Source: Ustulina deusta
Taxonomy: Eukaryota; Ascomycota; Sordariomycetes; Xylariales; Xylariaceae
Direction: 5' to 3'
Assembly: GCA_023159155.1 (NCBI GenBank)
Contig: JAJNNX010000064.1
Span: forward strand, 7,501 to 71,500
Length of the DNA: 64,000 nt
The translations under genes and the position numbers were made by a program. Below, one piece after another: positions 49,081 to 60,253 of the stretch (positions are counted from its first letter, which is position 1; each line of letters starts with the position of its first letter). The notes under the pieces were generated by a model, which saw only the letters and a program-made list of their open reading frames with translations, did not search any database and had not been told where the DNA came from.

Positions 49081-50383
49081 GTCCCGAGGTTCCCGTCGGA
49101 ATCCCGAAGTAGCTGGTCACGACGGGCATTGGACAGACTCGACACTCGACCGAAAGTCTTAGTCAAAAACAGACCTTGTTCCCTGTCCTCGAGTGGAAAG
49201 GAAAGGAAAGCAAATTGTATACCCGTTTGCTGGAACTGGAACATTACGTGTCCCATCAGAAAGGACAATGCACATATGTCCAGTTGGTGTCCTAATACTG
49301 TACTTTGGCACCCGGTACCTGGCCAACGGATTTATCTGATTTGGTAACATAGCCATCTGAGCGTGCTGGTACCTAAGAGTAGACCTGTATTATGGGTGAC
49401 CACAGAAGAGCTTTACAAACCTGCTCCGACCCCTATATCTCACTGCCAATGCTTCATTATTTCCTGTGCACTGTTAATTATTCTGCCGATCTATGTGTCA
49501 ACAGTCTTTTTACAATACCCACCAAAGAACAGTGCAAAGACCATATCTCTTCCTATTGCTACCTCTATATGACAAGCACGGGCTAGTTCTCTGTATTAAT
49601 TTCAACACCATTTTTAGGGGGTTATTTGCAAAAGATATAGACACCGAGTTTATCGATATAAAACGATTACATCATCCCTAGGTTAGTAGGTTTCTAGCCG
49701 TTAGGGTGAAGGTAAGACATATGAGCACCAGGTTATTCCTTAACGGCAGAAATATAGCACTTTTAAGAGTCAAGCTTTGTCAGAGGTGGGTGTTCCAGAG
49801 TGAATAGACAGCCCTATCTGCAGTCAGGAAGTAGGTAGGTAGTAGTCAGGGCTCAATAGAGTGGTCAATTGATTCCTGAACCATCCCAAATATCTAGGGG
49901 GGCGCCACCTATATATATCTAGAATCCCGCTATACCCACTCCCATAGGGCAGGTGTGATATATATCCCTAACAAGCTTGCAACATGGCAGCAAGCTAATG
50001 CCTTAAAGCTAAAGTTAATAACACTTGTGCTAACTATGTGATTATTATATGACCATTCCCCCGTCACAGAGAAAGTGCTTGGTATATTCTTAGCAGAGAC
50101 TCTTATTATAGAAGAATCCTAGGATTTGTGCACAAGGCTAGTACCTATGACATATCCATAGGTGCTAGTGGTCTTCACTTGAAGGACACAACACGTTTTC
50201 CTTGTTCTCGGGAAGGCAGTATTATAGAACTAGCTATCCCTCTACACCTTGAACAACCCAAACACCCATACAATAGGCAAAGCCTCACATTTGTGATATT
50301 CAAGTTCAGTCTGTAAACTACCTTTTTGTGGCTGCTCAATATTACTTTAGGGTAGATAAATCTAGAAATACTTCCTAGCCGTC
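49081..50383. other. Right border of gene island, no gene recognised
   Basis: 1.3 kb of intermediate composition becoming more AT-rich toward the right. Short frames (49129-49347, 49363-49572, 50128-50316) show no domain. GTAGGTAGGTAG occurs at about 49830-49841. The boundary with Gypsy E is sharp at 50384. Confidence 0.5.
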
Positions 50384-50617
50384 TGTCACGATCAGTTGAG
50401 TAAAGCTTCCATAGTTAGTTTATTAATACTATAGATAAAGACTCTAAGCTAAAAAAGAAAGAAAGGAAAGAAAAAAGTTAGAGTTTATAAAGTAGGTAGA
50501 TATAGACTCTATGTGTGTAGCTGCAGAGTTATAAGTTAGTCTATGCTTAGACCTTTTATCTTATTGCTATATAGGTTTAGAATCTTTGCAAGTTTTGCTA
50601 AAACTATACTAATTATT
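50384..50617 (-). repeat. 3' LTR of Gypsy E (most of it), island border
   Basis: On the plus strand it begins TGTCACGATCAGTTGAG and runs to the copia target duplication TTATT at 50613-50617. The LTR is completed at 57928-57930. Confidence 0.9.
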
Positions 50618-50747
50618 TGTCAAAACTAGGAGGCTGGGATACTTATAATCTACATGCTATATATAAGACTCCTATATCTGCCACCTACTTATATTATAAC
50701 TTAGACTTTTAAATAATTAATAGGATTACTATATACTTTTTCTAATA
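50618..50747 (+). repeat. 5' LTR of copia F (130 bp)
   Basis: It starts TGTCAAAACTAGG and ends TAATA (from TGACA). This is a very short LTR, immediately followed by the primer-binding site. Confidence 0.9.
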
Positions 50748-50759
50748 GGTTATAAGCCC
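50748..50759 (+). promoter_or_regulatory. Primer-binding site matching the initiator tRNA-Met anticodon arm
   Basis: GGTTATAAGCCC directly after the LTR is complementary to GGGCTCATAACC of the initiator Met tRNA anticodon stem-loop, apart from one G-to-A (TG to TA) change expected of RIP. Ty5 and Drosophila copia are known to prime from this internal tRNA fragment. The left copy has the same site at 5702-5713 on the minus strand. Confidence 0.7.
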
Positions 50760-53700
50760 GGACGCTCACTTTAACACACTTTATCTATTAAAAATTAAAT
50801 TTTTTAAAACTAATAACTTATTAATTTTTAACTTTATATATAATACGTATTAAAATTCTAATTTTCTATTAAACAACAAAATATTTTTTCTAAAATCTAA
50901 AAGCTAGAAACAAAAATTGTTCTATTAAATCAGAAGATCAAACCTATAAATTTTCTAATTAAGACAAGGGCTAAAAAACCTTTTATAACTAGCTACTAAA
51001 ATTTTTTTAATACTAATTTCTTTTCTTTAAACATTACTAAATCTAAAACTAAAAGATTAATTAGTATTAAAAATCAAAATATTTATAAATATTTAATATA
51101 ACTTCTGTGAAAAGAGCTAGATTATTTTCTTTTATATATATTGTTTTTTTAGTACTAGAATTTTCCTATGTTTTGCTGCCGAACTATTAAGCTTACCTGA
51201 TTATTTTTTATTTCAAAAAAATTTAAATAACTCTAATAATAACTTAAGTAGTAACTATATTAATAATCCGCTACTACTTAGCTTTAAATCTTTTATGCTG
51301 TCTAAAATATTTACTTACCTGTTAATACTAAATAACTAAGAACTATTTAGCTTTAAAGTAAATATACCGCTTCTACAGCTAAACATATTCCTACCTACCT
51401 TATACCTATATTTTAACAATATTTAGTCAAATAATAACAGCTTATTAGATTTAATTCTTTTACTACAAACTTAGATAACCTGGTTTACTATTATTTATAA
51501 TTGGACAACTAAAAAACAACTTAATTGTTATTTTATTTTAACTATTATTTCTGGTCCTAAAGTACTTTTTGTTGTTTTAATAACCTACTATTATATTATT
51601 TACTAACTTAAAAAATATTTTAATATTCCCGCTAGTAATAATAGTAAAAACGTAGATGCTTCTAGAACAGAATTAATACTTTCTAGTCTTTCTGAAATAG
51701 AATCGACTTTTTTTGGCTTTTTAGATTTACTATTAAATTTTCTAAAAAATATTGTTTAGTAACGCTTTAAAAGAACTTAAGAAAGTACTTCTTTTAGATA
51801 CTTTAGAACAGTGGCTAAAATAAAATCGAAACATAAAAAAAAAACTTGCAATAAGCAGGTTTGGATAACTTTTACCTAATAGCTTTTAAACAATAATACT
51901 AGTATAATAGGACAAAAAAAGCAAAAAAAGTTTTGTAACTCGAAAAAATAAGTGGCTTAACAAACATAATATGGCATATATTACAATCTGTAGCAGACTT
52001 TTAATAAACGCCTACTATTGAGTATAATTTATTGCCAAAAATCCCTTTAATATACCGGTACTTATTTAAACAAAACTTTTTATTATTTATAAACCTAAGG
52101 GTAAAGCCTAATTTGCTTAATACTTTTAATAATAATAAAAAATTATTTTAAAAACTGCAAAAAGAGTTATATAATTTGTAGTAGTACTTTAATAGATTTA
52201 AACAAACATAATAGAACTTGATCCTGCTTCGGTATAGCTATACTTATATATTATTTAAAAATTTATTAATAGACTTAGCCCTAAATTTAACTTTTTTTTT
52301 ATTACTTAAAAACTAAGCATAACTAAAATACTAGTTTATAATACTACTAATTTTTTTTAGATAATATAAATAGCTATTACTTTAGAAAAAATAACCAATA
52401 CTACTATATAATTTAAATAAAGCTAAAAAGAACAAGCATTATAGATTATATTTTTAGTTACTAAGGCTAACTTATTTTCTTTTTTAAACAATAAATAAAA
52501 ACTTTGCAAGTTTTGCTACAAATTATACCCTAGAGTTTATTATAAAAAGCACCCAGAACTAAAGCCTACTGGTTAGAATAAAAAAATATGCTGCAAACGT
52601 GCCAAATAGCATAAAAAAAAACTAAAAGAACTAAAATTAAAAAATAACTTAGTTATAAAAGAAAAAACAACAAACTTTGCAATATTCTTAGTAGCTATAC
52701 TACAATCTAACTTTTTTTAGCTTTTTTTTAAACATACTATTTTTATAGCTTATATATTTATAACTTTTAAACAACTTTTTGCTATTTTAATTTAACCCGG
52801 ACTACTATTTTTTATATTTTAGGGATTTAGTTAAACTATATTTTAAAAAAACAAAATATAAAATAACTAGATCTAAGAAAACAATAATTTAAAAGTAGCA
52901 AAAAAACTATTTAATAATATTCCTAAAAAAAATTGCTTTATAAATATTATTAAAGTATTACTTACAATTATAACATAAAATAGAGCTATAAACCTAGCAA
53001 AAACCCTAAAAAAAGCACTAGTTATTAATAGTAGTACAAGTATTCTAATAATTTTAAATCAAAACAGTTTTACTAACTTTTATAACGTACCTTATCTAGC
53101 AATAATAAGAATTAGTAAATTAGTAATATAGCTTATTTAATAAAAAGATTATATTTTTACTAGTATAGTTAATAAAAAAAAATTATTATATTTAGGAATA
53201 TTATATATTATTTATTAATTAGAACAAACTTTATTTCTGTTTTTTACCTAATTGGACTTAGTACTAAATTCTTTTTTTGAAATAATAAAATATACGCTTT
53301 AAAAAAAAACCAAATATTTTTAAAAAAAACAAAACATAATAGCTTATATTTAGTCGATCAATTTAACTCGAATATAAAGGCTACTACTGCTGCTTTTGTA
53401 GCTTATTTATTTTATAACTTTAAACTAGCTCTATAGCATAAATAATTCGGATATATTAATAAATCTTTTATTAAAAAACTAATAAAAGCAGGGCATATTA
53501 AGCCTTAAAAGCCTAGTTATATTTATAAATACTATATTCGAACAAAAATAAAAAAAATACTACACCTAAAAAATCTCCAATAAGGCACCTATTTATTCGA
53601 ATTACTATACGCAGATATAATAAAAATACTTAAAAACGCTCCTAAAAAATATAAAAGATCTATTTATTTTATTATTATTTGTTATAATTTTTTTAAAATA

Positions 53701-56700
53701 ACCTAAATATTACTACTTAAAAGCAAAGCAAAATTTACTAAAGCTTTTAAAGCGTTCCTAAAACATTACAAACGTTCTAAATATAAATATTATATACTTA
53801 CCTTAAATAAAACTAAAAAAAATACTAGCAAAAAACTAAAGTATTTCTATTAAAACCAAAAAATCCAAATACTACTTATTGCTATAAAGCAATATTAATA
53901 GGGTAGCATCTATAAAAAAACAATTAGTATTTATAAAACTATTATAACATTAATAATAAAATAAGCTATAAATAATAGAATACTTTAAAAATATTGGCCT
54001 ATTATTGCTTAAATAGCCTGTTATACCATAATTTATTAGTTTAATAACCAACTTGGAATATTACTATATAAAAAATAGTTCGGCTAGATACTAATATATA
54101 ACTATATAATATCTATTAGAACTAATAGACAGTATCTCTAACCAAACAAAAAAGGGTCAGCATTTATAAAAAGAACTTTATTTTATAAAATGCTTAAATA
54201 CTAAAATTAGAGCTTATACAATTTTATAATCTTTTTTAAAAGCAAAAAAGTAATAAATACTAATAATATAAGCTTTTTTTAAAAAATTCTCTATTAGCTA
54301 CTAGATCAAATATAACTAAAGATTAGCAATAAAAAATAAGTTTAATAGAACCTATATAACAAAGTTATTAAAAATATCCTAAAGAGCCCTACTTAAGAAG
54401 AGATTTTAAAAGGGATAACCAAGTTTTTTTACGCTATTACTAATAATAATAAACCTGCTTTAAAAAAAAAAAAAGCCTTTTATACTATTAAGATTATTTA
54501 TTATAAATAGCACACCAAATAATACCCCTAGTATTACACCTAGCACTATACTTAGCAATACCCTAAGCGCTACCCCGTTTATAACAAGCAGCAGCTAAAA
54601 ACCTAGCAATTTTAACATATTTTTAAATAATAAAAATAATTTTGATTATTTTAGCCAACTTTCTAATAATAATAATAATAATTCTAATTATATTTCTAAT
54701 ATTTTTTTTTCTAGTATACTAAAAAAAAATAATAGTAACAATTATAATAAAAAAAATAGTACTTAATTTAAGATTTATGTCTTAAAACAACTAAAAAGGC
54801 CTATATTATAACTTAAGTATAATAGAATTTGTTTTTAGAACTATAAATATTAACTAGTTGTTTTTTACCTTATTACTATTGCATTAGAAGCTATAGGAGC
54901 AACTAAAATTACTAAACTAGTAAGCTATAAAACTATAAAACGTAGTTTTTACTAGATAGAGTAGCGCAAGGTTATAGGCAATAAATATAGCTTACTAGTT
55001 AATAATCTAACCTAGGAAATAGTTACTAAACTGCTTAATACTAAAGTATTATCTAGCAAATAAATATATAAACTTAAGCGTAATAAAATAAGCGAAATTA
55101 TCTAATATAAGGCTAGATAGGTAGTTAAAAGCTTTAAACAATAGAATAAAATAAACTACTATAAAACTTTTGCTTTGGTAGTTAAACTTATAAGTTATAA
55201 GATTTTATTTGTTATTATTACTACTTTAGACTTCGAAATCTATTAAATAAATATTAAAACAGCATTTCTATATAAAAAAATTACAAAAAATATTTATATA
55301 AAATAGTTACTTAAATTTGTTTAAGACCTAACTAAGGTTTGCAAACTAAACAAAGCATTTTATAGGTTTAAGCAGGCATTTAAAGTATAGTATAAAATAT
55401 TAGTAATATTTTTAAAAAGTTTAAAATTTAGTAGTTTAAATTTAGATATTAGTATTTTTGCTTAAAATAACTATTATATTACTATTTATATTAATAATTT
55501 TTTAATTATTGGTTTAAAAACCTTAAAAATTAATAATATTAAATAAGCTTTAAGTAAAAAGTTCTAAATAAACAACTTAAAACTAGCTAAATTTTACTTA
55601 AATATAGCTATTAAATAAGACTAATTATGCTGTACTTTAAAGTTGTTATAATAAGCCTATCTAAAAAAAATCCTTATAAAATTTGGCTTTTAGAACCTAA
55701 ATAAACCCGAACATAAAAAAATAAAACTAATTTATATTTTAATTTCTACAAACATTAAAGCACTTAAAAAAAATTTTATTGCAGTAATAATAGATCAAAA
55801 ATAGTATTAAAAAGCTATTAGTTCTTTTATATATATAATACTAAGAACTAGACTAGATATTGCTTTTATTATTTCTAAATGTAGCAAATATATAGCAAAG
55901 CTAAATATTTTCTATATTAAAGCAATAAAACAAATATTTAAATATTTAATAACTATAATTAATCTAAAGTTAATATATATAAAAAAGAAAATTAACATAT
56001 AAAGCTATACTAATTTAGACTAAAAAGCTTATAAAAAAACTTACTACTTAACTTTAAAATATATTTTTAATTTAAAAAGCAAAGCAGTAAGCTAAAATTT
56101 AAAATATTAACTAATAGTTTTACTATTATTTTTTAAAACAAAACTTAAAAGTCAAACATAGGCCTTAAAAAAAACTATATAAATAAGAAGACTTTTAACT
56201 AAACTAAATGCTAAAATTAATAATATACTAACAATTATTTATAATAATAACCAAAAAGCTATTTCAGTAGCCCACAACCTACTACTATATAAAAAAAAAA
56301 AACATATAAATATCTAGAATAAATAGTATTAAAAACAAATTACTATAAATTAAGTTAACTTTAAATATATATTTATTTTAGACTAAGTAGTAGATAGATT
56401 TATAAAGCTACTACTTAAACTAGCTTTTAAAAAATTTAGAAAATCTCTAAAACTTAAATAGTAGTTTGGCTAAAACTAACTAATAGTCTATACGTAAAAC
56501 TAATAAAATTTTTTTTTAATTTAATATAAGATTATTTTTTATTGCTACAACACTTAAAACTTACAATTTAATAAAAAATTATTTTTATAACTTCAAACAA
56601 TATTTATTAAAATTATTACAAGCCAAAAAAAAAAATAATACTTAACTTAACAAAAATAGATAATAATAACATAAAAAATATTAAAACAAAAATTATAAAG

Positions 56701-57793
56701 TATTTAAAAACTATATTCTACTAAAAATAACAATAAACGCTAGTATTAAATCTTAATTAAATTTTTTATATATTTATTTATTTAGATATAATAAGTCCAA
56801 CTTATAAAAAATACCTAAGCTAATATAATACTAGCAAAATATCTAAAGCAATTTTTTAAAGCTACTTAAAACTTATTAAATATAACAACTAGCTATATAT
56901 TTACTTATACTACATAATATTTATTAAAACATTATAACAATTATATTATTTCTATTAATATAAAAATATTTAGTATAAAAATATAGTAGCACAAATAATA
57001 CTAAACAAGTTCTAGCTAGTACTAAAGCCCAGAAAATATACTGCTATAAAGCTTTTCAAAATACCTACAAAAAAACCTTATACTAAATAAAAAGTAAACA
57101 AAAAAATCTCGTATACTTTTAGCATAGCTATTATAAAAAAAAACGGTCAAACAGGGAAGCACGTAGTGTTTTAGGATTACAACTTGTATAACTAACTAAA
57201 AAAAAGCACAAAAATATAAGAAGTACTCCAAAGCTTCTAAAAGCAGGCCTATAACTATTTTAAAAAAAAGTTAAAAAGCCTAACTATTTAATATAATACT
57301 AATTAAAAATAAAATAGTTAAAAAAATATATATATAATATTTTATAAAAAAAGTTTGTATATAGTATAAATTAAAGAACAAACTTTATTTAGAACTAATA
57401 GATCTATAACTTTAAAGATGCTTTTAATTAAAGCTTTAACTTAAAATATTAATTATTAAAAGAAGTCTGCTACAATTAATATATAGCAAAGAATAAAAAA
57501 AAAAAAAAAATCAATAAATTTCTTGCAAAATCACGCTGCTTTCTATACTTAAAACAGAAAATTATAAATATAACAATTTTAACAGAGCTTTTACTTTCTA
57601 AAGCGTCCCGTTTTAAAAAACTCAAAATATTATATACTATAATACTATTTTTTATTTAAAGGCATAACAAAGCACTGATCTTTAAAAGGAGTCAAGTATT
57701 TTCAAAAATCTAAACTCTAAGAACTTCAAAAGGAGTTAAGTTTTTTTAAAGATCTAACTCCAAAAACATAATAGCATAAAGATCGAAAGGGAG

Positions 57794-57922
57794 TATTAAA
57801 ACTAGAAAGCTGGAATACTTACGATCTATATGCTATATATAAAACTTTTATATCTGCTACTTACTTGTATTATAACTTAGATTTCTAAATAATCAATAGG
57901 ATTACTATATACTTCTTCTGAT
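57794..57922 (+). repeat. 3' LTR of copia F (129 bp)
   Basis: It begins TATTAAAACTAG (from TGTCAAAACTAG) after the purine tract GATCGAAAGGGAG and ends CTGATA. Confidence 0.9.
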
Positions 57923-58196
57923 ATTATTATACTACTTTTTTTTAAAACTAAAAATTTAAATATAGTTTTAATTCAAAATTATTAATAATGCTAAGTTTGT
58001 ATAACTTTTTTATATTATATTATTTTATTATTATTTTTATAATTGCTTGCAAATTTGTTAGCTACTATTATATATATTTATTTTTATAATCTTATAAAAA
58101 GTTCAAAAGCTTTTTTATAAATTTTATAAAATTAGTTAAACTTAATTAGTATATTTTTAAAATTTTAGGCTATATATTAGGTATTATTAAGATTAT

Positions 58197-58248
58197 AGCT
58201 TTTTTAAGCAACCTAGTATTATAGCTTTTTTAAGCAACCTAGTATTAT
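58197..58248. repeat. 26-bp tandem duplication in Gypsy E pol
   Basis: The unit AGCTTTTTTAAGCAACCTAG plus TATTAT occurs twice in a row. All other family copies in the window have it once, so this is a private duplication of E. Confidence 0.85.
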
Positions 58249-60015
58249 AGCTTTTTGTTTTTTTTATATATTTTTAATTGATTGATTTATTTAATTTTAA
58301 ATTTTGTTTTACTATTAATATTTTTAGCTAAAAATAGTAATTAGATTTATTAAAATAAGAGGTTATTATTTATTTTTTATAATTAGTTAGTATAGAATAG
58401 GTTTTTTATTTTATAAAAGTTAGGCAAATTAAAAATATAGCTAAATTTTTGTTTTTTTAAGATTTTAAAAAGTTTAACTAACTAGGAATCTAATCTAGTG
58501 GTTAGTACTTATATTATAAAGCTTTTTTTTTTTAAAAAAGATTTTATTTTTTATTTTAAAATCTATTAGGCGTTTTTTTTATTAGTTTATAGCTTGTATT
58601 ATTTTTGTATAAGGGTTGCTATATTATGTATTATTTTTTAAATATTTTAAGTTTAGCAGACTAGTTTAAACGTTTGCTGTTTAATATTAAAATTTATAAT
58701 AGTTTTATTAATATTTACTATTAAAAAGTTTTATGTTTTAATTTTTATTACTATTTTTAGTAGTAATATATTAATTAATAAATATTATAAAAAATTATAT
58801 ATAAAGTTTAAAATAAAAAAATAAATGCTTTAATTGTTTTAGTATTTATTAATATAAAAATAAAATTATTAGTCTAGTTCTTAATTAGTTAATTTTATTG
58901 CTTTTTAGGTCTAAGGGTGGTAGGTACTACTAAAGTAGTGCTTAGTACTTGTAAAACTATTAATTATTGCTATAAATTTAAAAATAAATAGTTTTATATT
59001 ATTTAATATTTATATGTCTAGCATACTAAAAAATCTATATAAACTTTTATAATATTATATAGCTAGTAATTTTGCAGTATTTATTTTTTTGCTAAATAAA
59101 GTTATAATTAAACAGCTAAACTTATTTATAAATATTTATATATAGTTATAACCCTATTAGTTAAATAGTATATTTTTACTATCTATTATTATATGTTGCT
59201 ATATTATAGCTAGTATAAATAATAAATAAAAAAAGCTAAAAGTTTTGTTTTGCGGTATTTTGTTTTTTTTATAGTTATAATAATTATATATATATTATTT
59301 ATAATTATATTTTAAATAAAGCTAGTAGTATTTTTGTTCTAATATTTTGATTGTTTTATATTAACTTTGGTACGTAATAATTAAAAATATATAAGCTTTT
59401 TAAATTAAAGCTATATAAAAAAAGATAGTTTTATTTAAAATAATCTTAGATATATATAGCTTTTTGTTTTTATTTTTTAAATTTTATAGCTAGTTTTTTT
59501 GTTTAATTAGATCTATTAGGTTAGCTCTTTAGAAAATATTAAATAAAAGGTCTATAGTTAATATAAGATTTAATATTTTATTAAATAGAACTAATACTAT
59601 TGTTTTTTTTTTAGTTTTTTTAGTTTTGATTATAAAGAGTTCAGCTATTTTTTTTAATAAAGTGTTAGCTACTACATTTTTTTATCCTAATTAATATTAA
59701 AAAATAATATTAAAATTTAATAAAAAGTTAGCCTAGTATATTTATTATATTAATAAAATCTATTTATTTAAAAAATATAATAAAGCTTAATAATTAGTTA
59801 CTATAAAGAACTTAGTTCTAAAAAGCTTTAAGTAATAATATTTTAAAGTTTATATTACTACTAAAAGTTTATAGTCTTAAATTAGGTAGGTTTGCTTAAT
59901 TAATATTATTATTTTAAAGAAATACTTTATAGGTTTCTAGGTTATATCTTTTTATTACTGCTAAATAATTTTTCTTATTATATTATATAAAGTATTTATT
60001 TTTATTTATATTAGT

Positions 60016-60253
60016 TATTATAATCAGTCGAATAAAGCTTTTATAGCTAGTTTATTAATATTATAAATAAAGACTCTAAGCTAAAAAAAAAAAAAAAAAA
60101 AAAAAAAAAGTTAGAGTTTATAAGGTAGGTAGATATAAACTTTATATATATAGCTATAAAGTTATAAGTTAGTCCGTATATAGATTTTTTATTTTATTGC
60201 TATATAAATCTAAAGTTTTTATAAGTTTTGCTAAAACTATACTAATTATTATA
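60016..60253 (-). repeat. 3' LTR of Gypsy G (238 bp)
   Basis: It begins TATTATAATCAGTCG and ends ATTATTATA on the plus strand, with a 27-A run at about 60082-60108. It is strongly RIP-decayed. Confidence 0.88.

Larger units (their letters stand above)
50618..57922 (+). mobile_element. Full-length degenerate Ty1/copia element F (7.3 kb)
   Basis: LTRs are at 50618-50747 and 57794-57922, with TTATT on both sides (50613-50617 and 57923-57927), inside the LTR of Gypsy E. Landmarks in copia order are a Cys-rich gag region (about 52500-52610), a pre-integrase block LWHKRFG-INK (about 53430), integrase core (about 53600-54250), and the RT block CKLNKA-YR-KQA (about 55340-55385). The YVDD box reads as YINN (55484-55498), and RNase H ends near the ADG-TK-L segment at about 56390. 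About 1.3 kb of non-coding DNA follows before a purine tract (57783-57793). Stops and TpA-rich decay show RIP. Confidence 0.92.
50384..60015 (-). mobile_element. Gypsy element E (visible part), split by copia F and cut by Gypsy G
   Basis: E is a minus-strand copy of the 6.1-kb family. Its 3' LTR begins at the island border (50384) and is interrupted near its inner end by copia F; the last LTR bases are at 57928-57930. Pol then continues on the minus strand from 57931 to 60015 (integrase and RNase H region), where Gypsy G is inserted. The remainder of E lies beyond the window, on the far side of G. A 26-bp segment is duplicated in tandem at 58197-58248. No open frame remains. Confidence 0.85.
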
